From positions 1 to 64,000 of the forward strand of contig JBLIOI010000009.1 of assembly GCA_047639675.1 (NCBI GenBank): 64,000 nt of DNA. Direction: 5' to 3'. The stretch is from JABACD01 sp047639675 (GTDB taxonomy: Bacteria; Planctomycetota; UBA1135; GCA-002686595). The notes beneath the pieces were generated by a model. It was not told the DNA's origin. It saw only the letters and a program-made list of their open reading frames with translations, and ran no database searches. Position 1 is the stretch's first letter. The number at the start of each line of letters is the position of its first letter. The translations under genes and the position numbers were made by a program. This document shows positions 27,651-36,203 of the stretch, piece after piece.

Positions 27651-29597
27651 ATGAAAATTCGTGACGGGATCAGCACCGGTGCTTACGCAGAACAGGAGGT
27701 TGCAGATGCCTCCGCGCTCAGCAATCGGATCACTCGCCTAAGGCTGATGGTCAGCAGCTACGCCGATCCTCGTACTCGTTTCCATTGGTTGCTTGGAGTT
27801 GTTCGCCGTCATACGGAACGTTTCGGCGCCATGAGCGATGAACGCTTGAAGGGCTTCGGCCGAGAGCTGCGCGGCAAACTGGTGCACCAGGGTGAAACCC
27901 GTGAGTTGAGTGGTGAGTGTCTTGCGTGGATTCGAGAAACCGCCAAGCGTACGCTCGGACAGCAGCCCTTCGACACGCAAACGCTTGCAGCCCTTGGCAT
28001 GTTGCGCGGAGCCTTTGTGGAAATGGCGAGTGGTGAGGGTAAGTCCATTGCACTCAGCATGGCAGCTGCCACGCGAGCCTTGGGCGCTGTTCCTGTCGAG
28101 ATCATTTTTGCTCGAGAGGATCGCGCAAGTTTGGCTTTTGAGACCCAGAAACCCCTCCTGGAAGCCTTGGGCCTGAGTGTTGGCTTGGTCACACGCGATC
28201 AGCCTAGCCGAGAGAAGCAAGAAGCTTACGCCTGCGATGTCACCTACGTCTGCTCCTTTCAAGGGGTCTACGACTACCTGCACGACCGCGTCACAATGGG
28301 GAATGTGCAGGGCCGCCTGCGCCTGGGCCTCGAGGCTTTGCTGCAGGGGAAAAGGGCGCGCAAGAGCCAGTTGTTCTTGAATGGGCTGCATAGTGCATTC
28401 ATCGATGATGCGGATCAGGTTTTGATCGACGATGCGCAACGTCCGGTTTCGATCTCGGACGGTTCGACATCGAACGAGCTGCAGGTTGCGCGCGAGCAGG
28501 CCTTGCGTTTGGCCGACGAGTTGCTGCTCGGCGAGCACTATGATTTAGATCTTGAAGGTTTCCGCGTGCGCTGGACCCCTTCCGGAGAGAGGGCGCTTGA
28601 AGAGAGGGCGGGGGCGCTGGGTGGCACCTGGAACCGCCCAGAGTGGCGACTCAAGTTGGTGGGGGATGCACTCGCCTGTCAACACCTCTGGCAACGCGGC
28701 GTCACCCATGATGTTCAGGCTGGCAGATTGTCTCTCTTAGATGCTGGTCGCAAGCGACTCGGTTCACGTGCCGGCGAGATCTTGCCATTCTTGTCGCTCG
28801 TCGAAGGACTAGGCAACGGGCCCGCGACAGACGCTTTGCGCCGCATGAGTTTACCGCGCTTCTTTGCTCGGTACTTGCGCGTCGCCGGTATCTCATCAAC
28901 CCTGCGCGAGGTTCGCTCCGAACTCTCTGCAAGCTATGAAGTTCCCGTGCTGCGTGTTCACCGTCGCAAGTCGAATGCACCTAAATTTGCTGAGCGTAGC
29001 TCGTGGGTTGACCAAGAGTGCGCCCAGCGAGCTCTCGATAACTGTCTCCTCGAAGTCTCTTCACAAGGCGATGCAGCCTTGGTCGCCATGCGCTCGGACA
29101 GAGAGGCTGGCGAAGCTGCCGAACGTCTGATTGCCCTCGGAATCGACGCCCACTTTGCAGCGCCCGATAATGACGTAGAACTCTTTGAACAAGCCGGTGA
29201 CTCTGGGCGGGTGACCATCATTACTTCGCGTTCGCTGCGCGCCGCTCGTGTGATCGACCCGGCCAGGTTGCACGTGATTGCCGCGCAGCCCTTGGAAACA
29301 CGCCGTATCGAGCGACTTTTCTACGGCCATGCGGCCGGTTCGTTGATTGAGCGTCCCTTGCGGTCCTTCACGTCACTTACTGATGAGTTGATGGATTTGC
29401 ACGCTGAGAGCGCAACCCTCGGAGTGTTCCTGCGCTTGGCGCGCAGTGACGGACGCTTACCTGAAAAGTGCTTGCGGTTCCTCGTGAACCGCGCACAGGA
29501 TAGAGTTGAGCGACAGTTGCGTCAGAGGCGTACCCAAATTCTTCAAGCAGAGAAGCAGCATGGAATGGCCTTGGCATTTGGTGGTGGAGACAAGTAG
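27651..29597 (+). CDS. SecA-like protein with degenerate second motor domain
   Basis: The 648-aa protein follows the SecA N-terminal plan: QPFDTQTLAALGML, Walker A MASGEGKS (125-132), ACDVTYVCSFQGVYDYLHD (equivalent of DITYGTNNEFGFDYLRDN), and Walker B region FIDDADQVLIDDAQRPVSIS (250-269). The second domain is recognisable (VTIITSRSLRAARV; LHVIAAQPLETRRIE, 540-554), but the canonical arginine-finger block GRSGRQGD reads YGHAAGSLIERP and the GRGTDI motif is lost. It also lacks the SecA C-terminal zinc tail; SecA is usually 800-900 aa. No signal peptide, so it acts in the cytoplasm. It starts 3 bases after the M50 gene. A dedicated motor or unfolding/targeting factor for the giant protein is likely; true ATPase cycling is uncertain. 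Confidence 0.8.
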   Translation: MKIRDGISTGAYAEQEVADASALSNRITRLRLMVSSYADPRTRFHWLLGVVRRHTERFGAMSDERLKGFGRELRGKLVHQGETRELSGECLAWIRETAKRTLGQQPFDTQTLAALGMLRGAFVEMASGEGKSIALSMAAATRALGAVPVEIIFAREDRASLAFETQKPLLEALGLSVGLVTRDQPSREKQEAYACDVTYVCSFQGVYDYLHDRVTMGNVQGRLRLGLEALLQGKRARKSQLFLNGLHSAFIDDADQVLIDDAQRPVSISDGSTSNELQVAREQALRLADELLLGEHYDLDLEGFRVRWTPSGERALEERAGALGGTWNRPEWRLKLVGDALACQHLWQRGVTHDVQAGRLSLLDAGRKRLGSRAGEILPFLSLVEGLGNGPATDALRRMSLPRFFARYLRVAGISSTLREVRSELSASYEVPVLRVHRRKSNAPKFAERSSWVDQECAQRALDNCLLEVSSQGDAALVAMRSDREAGEAAERLIALGIDAHFAAPDNDVELFEQAGDSGRVTIITSRSLRAARVIDPARLHVIAAQPLETRRIERLFYGHAAGSLIERPLRSFTSLTDELMDLHAESATLGVFLRLARSDGRLPEKCLRFLVNRAQDRVERQLRQRRTQILQAEKQHGMALAFGGGDK

Positions 29598-29612
29598 TTA
29601 CGAGGAATGAAT

Positions 29613-30476
29613 ATGAGAAAAATCATCCAAACCAGCGCCGTGATCTTGGCGAGTGTGTTCATGGCCCACACGCCTGCAGCCTCCTTGCCCTTGGAGGTCG
29701 CCGTCGTACCTGTACGCATCCCAGAGTCGATCGAACTCGACGGTTTGATCGAGCCCTCCGCTGACCTCAATATCGGTGCTGAAGTTGACGGCGTGGTTGC
29801 AGAGATCCTGGTTGAACGAGGGGATCACTTGAATGCTGGTGATGTCATTGCTCGTCTCGAGTCCGAGCTCGAAGAGGCTCAAATGGAAATTGCAGTCGCG
29901 CGGGCCGAGTCAACAGCCCAGGTCGAATCTGCAACGACTGCTGTTGATCTCAGTCGTCAGCGAGCCAAGCGCCAGCGCCAGCTTTTTGAAGAGAAGGTCG
30001 TCAGCTGGATTGTCTTGGAGGAGTCCGAAACGGAGTTGCGCCTTGCAGAACTACAGTTGATAGTGGCCAAGGAGAATCAGCGTATGGCCCAACTCGAAGT
30101 TAAGCGCACACGTGCCTTGCTTGAGCGGCGCACGATTCGTTCTCCGATATCGGGCGTAGTTGTCGCGCGCTTTCTTGGGGCCGGTGAAATCGTCTACCGC
30201 GCCAATCGGGATCAGATTGTGCGCATCGCTCAAATTGATCCGCTACTCATCGAGATCATCGCACCGCTCGCAGTGCACGGCCGATTGGCGGTGGGTGACA
30301 AGGTGACCGTCTTGCCCGATAGCCCTGTAGGAGGCAGCTATCAGGCGGTAGTGACGGTCGTCGACAGTGTGATCGATGCCGCCAGTGGAACGCTCGGCGT
30401 TCGCTGCGAGCTTCCTAATCCCGAGGGCTCTCTTCCTGCTGGCCTACGCTGTCGGGTTGTCGCCACCCTGCGCTAG
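29613..30476 (+). CDS. Periplasmic HlyD/RND-type adaptor protein
   Basis: Exported adaptor of 287 aa. The start MRKIIQTSAVILASVFMAHTPAAS is a signal peptide. The lipoyl half-motif LNIGAEVDGVVAEILVERGD is followed by a helical hairpin of about 95 residues (HARAES-like Ala/Gln/Glu-rich heptads) and the second half IRSPISGVVVARFLGAGE, then a short barrel domain. ATG 29613 is preferred over the in-frame ATG 29607 because GAGG stands 7 bases upstream of the former and only 1 base upstream of the latter. This is the third HlyD-type module in the cassette, yet no RND pump, ABC transporter or TolC-like outer-membrane gene is present here. Confidence 0.85.
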   Translation: MRKIIQTSAVILASVFMAHTPAASLPLEVAVVPVRIPESIELDGLIEPSADLNIGAEVDGVVAEILVERGDHLNAGDVIARLESELEEAQMEIAVARAESTAQVESATTAVDLSRQRAKRQRQLFEEKVVSWIVLEESETELRLAELQLIVAKENQRMAQLEVKRTRALLERRTIRSPISGVVVARFLGAGEIVYRANRDQIVRIAQIDPLLIEIIAPLAVHGRLAVGDKVTVLPDSPVGGSYQAVVTVVDSVIDAASGTLGVRCELPNPEGSLPAGLRCRVVATLR

Positions 30477-30486
30477 ATTACGGGCG

Positions 30487-31698
30487 ATGCAGATCCTCTT
30501 CGTACATCCCAACTTCCCGGCGCAGTTTGGGCCTTTCGCGCGCCGGATGGCGCTGCGCAGCGATCTAGATGTGGTGTTCGTATCCCGCAACAAGGAGGGT
30601 CAGCATGATGGTTTGCGTTGTCTACGCTTCGAGCCAAGGAGTGGCGCGACCAAGGCGACTCACTACTGCTCCCGTACCTTCGAGAACTCGGTTTGGAATG
30701 CGCATGCTGTTTTTGAAACTTGTCAGCGCACGCCAGATCTAAAACCCGATGTGATCGTGGGGCACAGCGGCTTCGGAACCACCGCCTTCCTGGGGGAGTT
30801 GTTCGACGCGCCGATCGTAAACCTCTTCGAGTACTGGTACCGCGGGCGCGGCTCGGACATGGATTTTCGACCGGAGTTCCCGCCGCGCGACTTGGACTTT
30901 CTACGTTCGAAATCGCGCAATGCGATGATCCTGATGGACTTGCAGGAATGCGCAGCCGGCTACGTGCCGACCGCTTGGCAGAGGAGCCTATTTCCAGCTG
31001 AATGGCAGCCCAAGCTCGAACAGATCCACGACGGAATCGACACTGAGTTCTGGAAGCGTCGACCGCGCTCCGCTCAGGTTGCTGGTGTGAACCTGCCCGC
31101 GGAGGCGCCGGTGATCACCTTCGTCGCCCGCGGATTGGAAGCGATGCGCGGCTTCGACATTTTCATGCAGGTAGCGCAGCGCATCGCACGCGCGCGGCCC
31201 GAGGCGCACTTCTTAGTGGTCGGTGGGGATCGCACGCACTACGGGAATGACCTTCGTCATATCAAACACGAGAGCTTTCGCGAACACGTGATGGCTGAGC
31301 AAGCCCCCCAGATTCCCAACATGCACTTTTTGGGGATGGTGGATAAAAATACCCTCGTAGATGTATTTTCCGCCAGCGACTTGCACATCTATCTGACCGT
31401 GCCATTCGTGCTCTCCTGGTCGCTCTTGAACGCCATGTCCTGCGAGACGGTGGTGCTCGGATCGAGAACCGCTCCGGTGCAGGAGGTCGTTACAGAGGGG
31501 GAGACGGGGTTCTTGGCAGACTTCAGTGACGTTGGAGCTCTCACGGAGAAGGCTCTGGCGGTTTTGGATGAGCCCAATGCTCATCGCGATCTTGGCCGCC
31601 GTGCCCGATTGCAAACAATCGAGCGCTACTCTGTGGAACACAACTATCCGAAGTTCTGTTCCCTATTGAGTCGCGTCACGGGGCGCGACTCGCTTTAG
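30487..31698 (+). CDS. Family 4 glycosyltransferase
   Basis: Cytoplasmic GT-B glycosyltransferase of 403 aa. MQILFVHPNFPAQFG is the typical first strand and glycine-rich turn. IHDGIDTEFW starts the second Rossmann domain, followed by VITFVARGLEAMRGFDIF, LVVGGD and the donor-site region VPFVLSWSLLNAMSCETVV with PVQEVVTEGETGFL. The frame is open upstream to 30376 inside the adaptor gene, but the internal ATG gives the correct N-terminus and lies 10 bases after the adaptor stop. Its position at the end of the cassette suggests glycosylation of the exported giant protein, as glycosyltransferases do in accessory Sec loci; that is inference. Confidence 0.85.
   Translation: MQILFVHPNFPAQFGPFARRMALRSDLDVVFVSRNKEGQHDGLRCLRFEPRSGATKATHYCSRTFENSVWNAHAVFETCQRTPDLKPDVIVGHSGFGTTAFLGELFDAPIVNLFEYWYRGRGSDMDFRPEFPPRDLDFLRSKSRNAMILMDLQECAAGYVPTAWQRSLFPAEWQPKLEQIHDGIDTEFWKRRPRSAQVAGVNLPAEAPVITFVARGLEAMRGFDIFMQVAQRIARARPEAHFLVVGGDRTHYGNDLRHIKHESFREHVMAEQAPQIPNMHFLGMVDKNTLVDVFSASDLHIYLTVPFVLSWSLLNAMSCETVVLGSRTAPVQEVVTEGETGFLADFSDVGALTEKALAVLDEPNAHRDLGRRARLQTIERYSVEHNYPKFCSLLSRVTGRDSL
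31668..31691 (+). terminator. Hairpin at the end of the export-like cassette
   Basis: GAGTCGCG (31668-31675) and CGCGACTC (31684-31691) form a perfect 8-bp stem with an 8-base loop, overlapping the last codons of the glycosyltransferase gene. It lies between two convergent genes. No U-tract follows, so it may be a bidirectional or factor-assisted terminator. Confidence 0.35.
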
Positions 31699-31709
31699 CA
31701 CTGACCGTC

Positions 31710-32723
31710 CTAGTTGCCGATCGTGTCGCCGCCCACTGCACGCGGGAGGAGATCACCATTGGCCTGGAAGCCGCGGGTGAAGGGCAAGTCTGCTACCTGC
31801 AAGGTACGAACCCCTTCGCTGAGTACGGCGATGAAGGCCGGATCGGGGAAGCTGACTGCGGATGAGCTAGCAACGCCACCGTTGATACGAATCCAGCCAG
31901 TGTTCAGATCAGGAAAGCCGAAGATCTCGTCGGGATCATCGTTCGTGAAATTTTGCAGGTACAAGTTGTCAAAGACTGCGGAGATGTCCGTCAGCATGAC
32001 CTTGTCCCAGCAATTGAAGGTGTACTCGGAAGAGAAGACTTCTTCGTTGTCATTGTAGATCAAGAAGTCGAGAGTCGTCTCGAACTGGGTTCCGCCGGTC
32101 AAGCTAATCAAGTGCAGCCACGAAACGTGCTGATAGGCTTGGCCGAAGAAGCGCGGGATGATGATTTCATCCGCTGCCATCGAATACTCCTCGCCGTTCA
32201 AGTCGCGATAGCCGTCGCCATCGATGTCTGTTTCATCCAAGAGGGCCAAGGATTCTGCAGCCTGGAAGACTGTGGGATTCACGCCGTAGTCGAGAACGTA
32301 GATCGTGTCGACTTTGATCATGCTGCCGACCAAGTAGTCGAAGGCCACCGGCTGGTTCGTCACCAGGTCCTTGGCAAAGGCGTAGACGTAACCCTGTTCC
32401 AGTTGCGGGTTGTGTTCCTTGGTGAGGAAGGTGAACTGATCGTTCGGAGTCAGTGTCTCCGTCCGATTGAACTCGCTGCAGGTGATTTCTTCCCCACCAT
32501 TGAGCAGGCGACCGATGTAAACGAACTCGACTTTGATCCCGTGATCAGAGCTGGTGTTCGTCACTGTGATGACGTTGGTAACCCCGGCCCGGTTGTCGAA
32601 TTCTGAGAAGACCATCAGGCTTCCCGCGGGGTTGTTCTGGGCTGAGGCAAGGCTAGCGCACAGGGTCATCGCGGTAATCGCGGCTGTTAGGGACCGTGCA
32701 GAGAGCGTCAGGGTGTGAATCAT
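31710..32723 (-). CDS. Secreted protein of unknown function
   Basis: I do not recognise the family. From ATG 32723 the protein has a signal peptide ending ...LCASLASAQ (about residue 29), then a mature beta-rich domain of about 300 aa beginning with GSLMVFSEFDNRAGVTNVITVTN. Such openings with TNxxTVTNTS are common in exported proteins that contain Ig-like or jelly-roll folds. DETDIDGDGYRDLNGEEY resembles a calcium-binding loop. The frame is open 12 codons further upstream, but the internal ATG gives a proper signal peptide. It is convergent with the glycosyltransferase gene and apparently monocistronic. Confidence 0.65.
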   Translation of the reverse strand: MIHTLTLSARSLTAAITAMTLCASLASAQNNPAGSLMVFSEFDNRAGVTNVITVTNTSSDHGIKVEFVYIGRLLNGGEEITCSEFNRTETLTPNDQFTFLTKEHNPQLEQGYVYAFAKDLVTNQPVAFDYLVGSMIKVDTIYVLDYGVNPTVFQAAESLALLDETDIDGDGYRDLNGEEYSMAADEIIIPRFFGQAYQHVSWLHLISLTGGTQFETTLDFLIYNDNEEVFSSEYTFNCWDKVMLTDISAVFDNLYLQNFTNDDPDEIFGFPDLNTGWIRINGGVASSSAVSFPDPAFIAVLSEGVRTLQVADLPFTRGFQANGDLLPRAVGGDTIGN

Positions 32724-33093
32724 GATGGTGGGGCCTAGGGGCCTAGGGGACCGCAGCACAGCCAGGGAACGCCATTGGTTGGCATTGGTGGCGCTGTATT
32801 AGCCTTAGAATCGGGGTGGCAAGGAAGTCGCAATGGGTAATTATCCCATGCCTGGCTGATCTGGCAAGCGTAAAAGTAGCCGGAATTGTGAGTTTGGACT
32901 CAGAACCTGAACCTAATCGGGTGTCGATCAGCATTAGGCAAAAACAAGTTCCACTCACCTGCTGGAGGTCGCCACTCTTGCGCAATCCCGGGACTGACGA
33001 ACGCTGAATCTGCCGCTTAAGCTGCGTCTCAGGTTCTCTATCGGAGAGGCACAGGCCGCCGGGGGATAAAGAGCCGTTCGACAGGGATAATAG
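32724..33093. other. Intergenic region, upstream of the secreted-protein gene
   Basis: Directly before the minus-strand start at 32723 lies a tandem copy of GGCCTAGG (32732-32739 and 32740-32747) where a Shine-Dalgarno would be expected; none is seen. The remaining 340 bases contain no ORF with coding character, no terminator with a U-tract and no recognised RNA. Confidence 0.4.
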
Positions 33094-34056
33094 CTAGCGT
33101 TCCAAAAGCCCTTCTACACAGCGCATAACGTTCAATCCGTCGCGCAAACTGGGAAGCCGGTTGGGATTGCCGCGCAGGAGCTGGGCGAGTTCGTCCAATT
33201 GGGATGGGGCGCCCTCTGACTCACCGGGCTCGAGTTCCAAGACTTCCCAAGGCCCGCCGTCCGAAGTCGAAACCTTGGCCCAGTCCTCAACACGGTAGCT
33301 GCGGTTCTCGCAATAGAGGGTCCAGCGATTGAAGTCCGGCGCGCTCCCTCCGGCTCCACCCGTCAAGGAGAGGGGTACTTCACCTGCCAAGAGATCGGCG
33401 ACCACGCGAGTCTCGCCGCTTCCGGCGGAGCGGGTAACGCTCGAGTACTTCACTTCCAAGGGAGCGAGTAAGCGTTGCGAGAGATAGGCAAAGTGCGAGA
33501 AGACTTCACGAAGAAACCCTCCTTCAATGTCGCCTGCGAGCCAAGGGCCGGCCTTATGCCAGGTGCGTGGCCACTGGGAAAAGTGCAAGGTAACTTCAGC
33601 GCGCAAGATCTTCCCGGCCGTTCCGTCCGTCAGTTCCCGTTCAAAACGGTTTAGCCCAGGTAGGGTGGCAAATGGAAAGTTGAGGGCAGAGGGCTGGGCA
33701 CTCTTCTCTGCCAAGTCCACGAGTTCCTCGGCCCTCTGCAAGTCAACTGCCAGAGGCTTCTCCAGCCACAGAGGTCTCTCGCTATCGAAGACGGCTTTGG
33801 CCAAGGTCAGGTGACTGGTCGGTGGCGTGGCTACGTAGATGAAGTCTAGGTCAGTTCGTCGGAGCAGCGCATCCAGGCTGTCTGCTTCGGCGAAACCAAA
33901 CTCTGCCGCCACACTTTGTCGGGTGTGCCCATCGAGATCGAAGCCCGCCAGCGCTACAAAGCCTTCATGCGCCGCAAAGCTGCCGAGCATGCGTCTGCCC
34001 ATCAATCCAAGTCCAACAACGCCAACGCGCAGTGGAGTGTCCTTGCTTGTGCTCAT
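33094..34056 (-). CDS. Gfo/Idh/MocA family oxidoreductase
   Basis: NAD(P)-dependent sugar-type oxidoreductase of 320 aa. The Rossmann start LRVGVVGLGLMGRRMLGSF (about 9-27) gives the GxGxxG nucleotide-binding turn; DFIYVATPPTSHLTLAKAV and LWLEKPLAVD carry the conserved EKP motif near residue 95. The C-terminal domain is shorter than usual. The frame is open about 118 codons upstream of ATG 34056, but that part is the shadow of the YigZ gene and has no family similarity, so it is excluded. The substrate cannot be told from sequence. Confidence 0.85.
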   Translation of the reverse strand: MSTSKDTPLRVGVVGLGLMGRRMLGSFAAHEGFVALAGFDLDGHTRQSVAAEFGFAEADSLDALLRRTDLDFIYVATPPTSHLTLAKAVFDSERPLWLEKPLAVDLQRAEELVDLAEKSAQPSALNFPFATLPGLNRFERELTDGTAGKILRAEVTLHFSQWPRTWHKAGPWLAGDIEGGFLREVFSHFAYLSQRLLAPLEVKYSSVTRSAGSGETRVVADLLAGEVPLSLTGGAGGSAPDFNRWTLYCENRSYRVEDWAKVSTSDGGPWEVLELEPGESEGAPSQLDELAQLLRGNPNRLPSLRDGLNVMRCVEGLLER

Positions 34057-34102
34057 GGCTTGGAGCTTAGCGAGGAAGCGTCCGGGTATCCCTAAGGAAA
34101 AG

Positions 34103-34723
34103 TCAGTGCGACTCGTTCTCTTTGACGATCCCGCGCCCGGCGGTTCGCTCGGTGAACTCGCGCAAGAAGGCGTCGCACTGTGGGAGCGGGATGTCGAGCC
34201 AAAGGACGACCTCCGCGCCATACTCGGCCTTTTTGGGCTCGAAATCAAACTCGGAGAGCAGGCCTTGAATGGGGCCAGAGCACTCGTAGGCATACTCAAA
34301 TTTGAAGTGGCGCTTGAGTGTGACGACAACGGTTTCCGCCAAGTCCAGGGCTTCGGCTGCTGCGCCGCCGTAGGCTCGAACCAAACCGCCAACGCCCAAT
34401 TTGGTCCCACCGAACCAGCGTGTAACCACTACGGCCACGTCTACCAATTCGCGTCCATCGATGGCTTGTAGCAAGGGTTTGCCCGCGGACCCAGAAGGCT
34501 CGCCATCGTCCGAATAGCGAAAGGCTTGACCCGTCAGGCCAAAGCGCCAGGCGGAACAATGGTGGCGCGCGTCATGAAACTCGCGCCGCACTCGTTCCAC
34601 CAATTCTTGCGCCTCCTCCGTATTCGATGCGGGAGCGACGGTTGCAAGAAACCTGGAACCCTTGACCTTGTCCGTCTCGTGACGAAATTGGCTCTCTAGG
34701 GTGCGGTAGGTTTCGATGGCCAA
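34103..34723 (-). CDS. yigZ: YigZ/IMPACT family protein
   Basis: The 206-aa protein matches the YigZ/IMPACT family: KGSRFLATVAPASNTEEA (about 21-38), then HHCSAWRF, SDDGEPSGSAGKPLL and VVVTRWFGGTKLGVGGLVRAYG, which are its signature blocks, and a C-terminal ferredoxin-like DUF1949-type domain. The family is cytoplasmic; eukaryotic IMPACT modulates Gcn2, whereas the bacterial role is unsettled. It starts 4 bases downstream of the M28 peptidase stop, so the two are probably in one transcript. Confidence 0.92.
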   Translation of the reverse strand: MAIETYRTLESQFRHETDKVKGSRFLATVAPASNTEEAQELVERVRREFHDARHHCSAWRFGLTGQAFRYSDDGEPSGSAGKPLLQAIDGRELVDVAVVVTRWFGGTKLGVGGLVRAYGGAAAEALDLAETVVVTLKRHFKFEYAYECSGPIQGLLSEFDFEPKKAEYGAEVVLWLDIPLPQCDAFLREFTERTAGRGIVKENESH

Positions 34724-34727
34724 AGCT

Positions 34728-36176
34728 TTAGCGGGTGAGCTCTGCGCCTTGGGCTGAGTCGAGAAGACGAACGACTAAACGTACTGTACGAGTCAGCTTC
34801 TCATAGTCGATCTTCTCGTAAGTGTCCGTCGGCTTGTGATAGTCCGGGTGATCTCCACTGGACAAGAATACGACCGGGATCTCCAAGTTGTCGTTGAAGT
34901 TCATGTGGTCGGAGCGCCGCCAATATTCATCCTGGCCTTGCAATTCGGCAAAGCCTTCGCTTGGCGCGAGTTCATAAGCGAGTCCCGCCAATGAGTTGAA
35001 GGCCTCGTGCTCGCGGCTCGGTGTGATGTAGAGTTCGTCGCTCTCCGTCCGGCCGATCATGTCGATATTGATATCAAGCACTGGCTTGCAACCTTCGGGC
35101 AGCCATGGATCCAGTGTCCAAACCTTTGAACCCCAAAGTCCCTTCTCTTCGCCGGACACCCAGATGAGGAGCACTGAACGTTTCATCGGACCGTAGGCTT
35201 TCAAAGCTTCGGCGACGGCCAAGAGTCCAGAAGTGCCCGATGCGTTGTCGTCGGCGCCTGGATGAATGGCGCCCTTCATGACGCCCACATGATCGTAGTG
35301 AGCTGAAACGATCATGACTTCCTTAGCGAGTTCCGGATCGGACCCAGGCCAGAAGGCACAGACGTTGCTGACTTCGGTGCTACCCAGGTCCACTTCACGT
35401 TTCTCGTGGACAGTAAGATCCAAGTCCAACCCGGCAGGTGGGTAGGCTCCCTCCCAGGTGGCATTTGCTTGTTCGAATAAGCGTGCGCCGCTTGCGCGCG
35501 ATAGCATCACAACCGGCGGCTTTGTGCCTTGCTCGGGCACAATGATGCTCGCGCTGGCTCTGTTTCTGACGCTCTCCGTACGCTTGGCAAACTTCTTTTG
35601 GTAAGTGTCTCGGTCGTACCGGGGACCAGGGGTGGCGATGACTCCAATGGCTCCAGCAATCATGCAGCGTTCGATTGGGCGACGAGCCGAGCGACCGCGA
35701 TCAAGGACGAGAGCCCAGGCTCCTGTGAGATCGAGGTCCTCGATCTCTTCCTCGCTGCCTTCGCCAACGCAGATCACTCCACCGGATTGCTCCAAGGGAA
35801 AGGACTGCTTGGACATGCGAAAGTAGTAGTCCTCGCCGAAGATCAAGCGTTGTGCTGACTCAGCAGCCTGGAGATCGACGTAGCTCTCGTTCAGGTCCAA
35901 TCGCGGGCTAAAGACCGGATAGTCGTAGAACCAACCGTTTGATGCTCCCGGAGTGAAGCCCAAGCGTTGTACGCGCGAGCGTAGGAAGAGCGCGGCGACT
36001 TGCAACTCCGGACTGGGCGTTTCGCGTCCTCGCATGTCCTCACTGCTTAGGAAACGTAAGTCCGCTCGTAAGTGATGGGGCTGAACCGAATCAAGCGCTT
36101 TTTCTAACTGTGCTTCGTTCGTGTGCGCGCAGACAGGCAATACGGCGGGGATCAGTAACAGAAGTGCATGCAGCAT
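34728..36176 (-). CDS. Secreted M28 family zinc peptidase (copy 1)
   Basis: Exported aminopeptidase-type enzyme of 482 aa. The start MLHALLLLIPAVLPVCAH is a signal peptide. A PA-like insert occupies about residues 110-240. The M28 core shows the zinc ligands in order: SAHYDHVG (His), HPGADDNASGT (bridging Asp), SGEEKGLWGS (catalytic Glu pair), NIDMIGR (Asp) and DYHKPTDT (His). It is clearly paralogous to the gene at 41002-42462; both mature proteins start with a DSVxxxHLRADLxF segment and share the EDMRGRETPSPE-type block. It probably degrades peptides outside the cytoplasm. Confidence 0.9.
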   Translation of the reverse strand: MLHALLLLIPAVLPVCAHTNEAQLEKALDSVQPHHLRADLRFLSSEDMRGRETPSPELQVAALFLRSRVQRLGFTPGASNGWFYDYPVFSPRLDLNESYVDLQAAESAQRLIFGEDYYFRMSKQSFPLEQSGGVICVGEGSEEEIEDLDLTGAWALVLDRGRSARRPIERCMIAGAIGVIATPGPRYDRDTYQKKFAKRTESVRNRASASIIVPEQGTKPPVVMLSRASGARLFEQANATWEGAYPPAGLDLDLTVHEKREVDLGSTEVSNVCAFWPGSDPELAKEVMIVSAHYDHVGVMKGAIHPGADDNASGTSGLLAVAEALKAYGPMKRSVLLIWVSGEEKGLWGSKVWTLDPWLPEGCKPVLDINIDMIGRTESDELYITPSREHEAFNSLAGLAYELAPSEGFAELQGQDEYWRRSDHMNFNDNLEIPVVFLSSGDHPDYHKPTDTYEKIDYEKLTRTVRLVVRLLDSAQGAELTR

Positions 36177-36203
36177 AGAGTCGGTTCGAAGGTGGGTAGC
36201 GGC

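Noticed and set aside
31953..32606. Plus-strand ORF of 217 aa opposite the secreted-protein gene
   Set aside because: The minus-strand frame has a signal peptide and plausible mature domain; the plus frame has no pattern or start signal.
34057..34410. Upstream extension of the Gfo/Idh oxidoreductase
   Set aside because: It is Ser/Pro-rich shadow sequence over yigZ; the Rossmann start requires ATG 34056.
33839..34471. Plus-strand ORF of 210 aa opposite yigZ and the oxidoreductase
   Set aside because: Antisense to two well-recognised genes and without family motifs.
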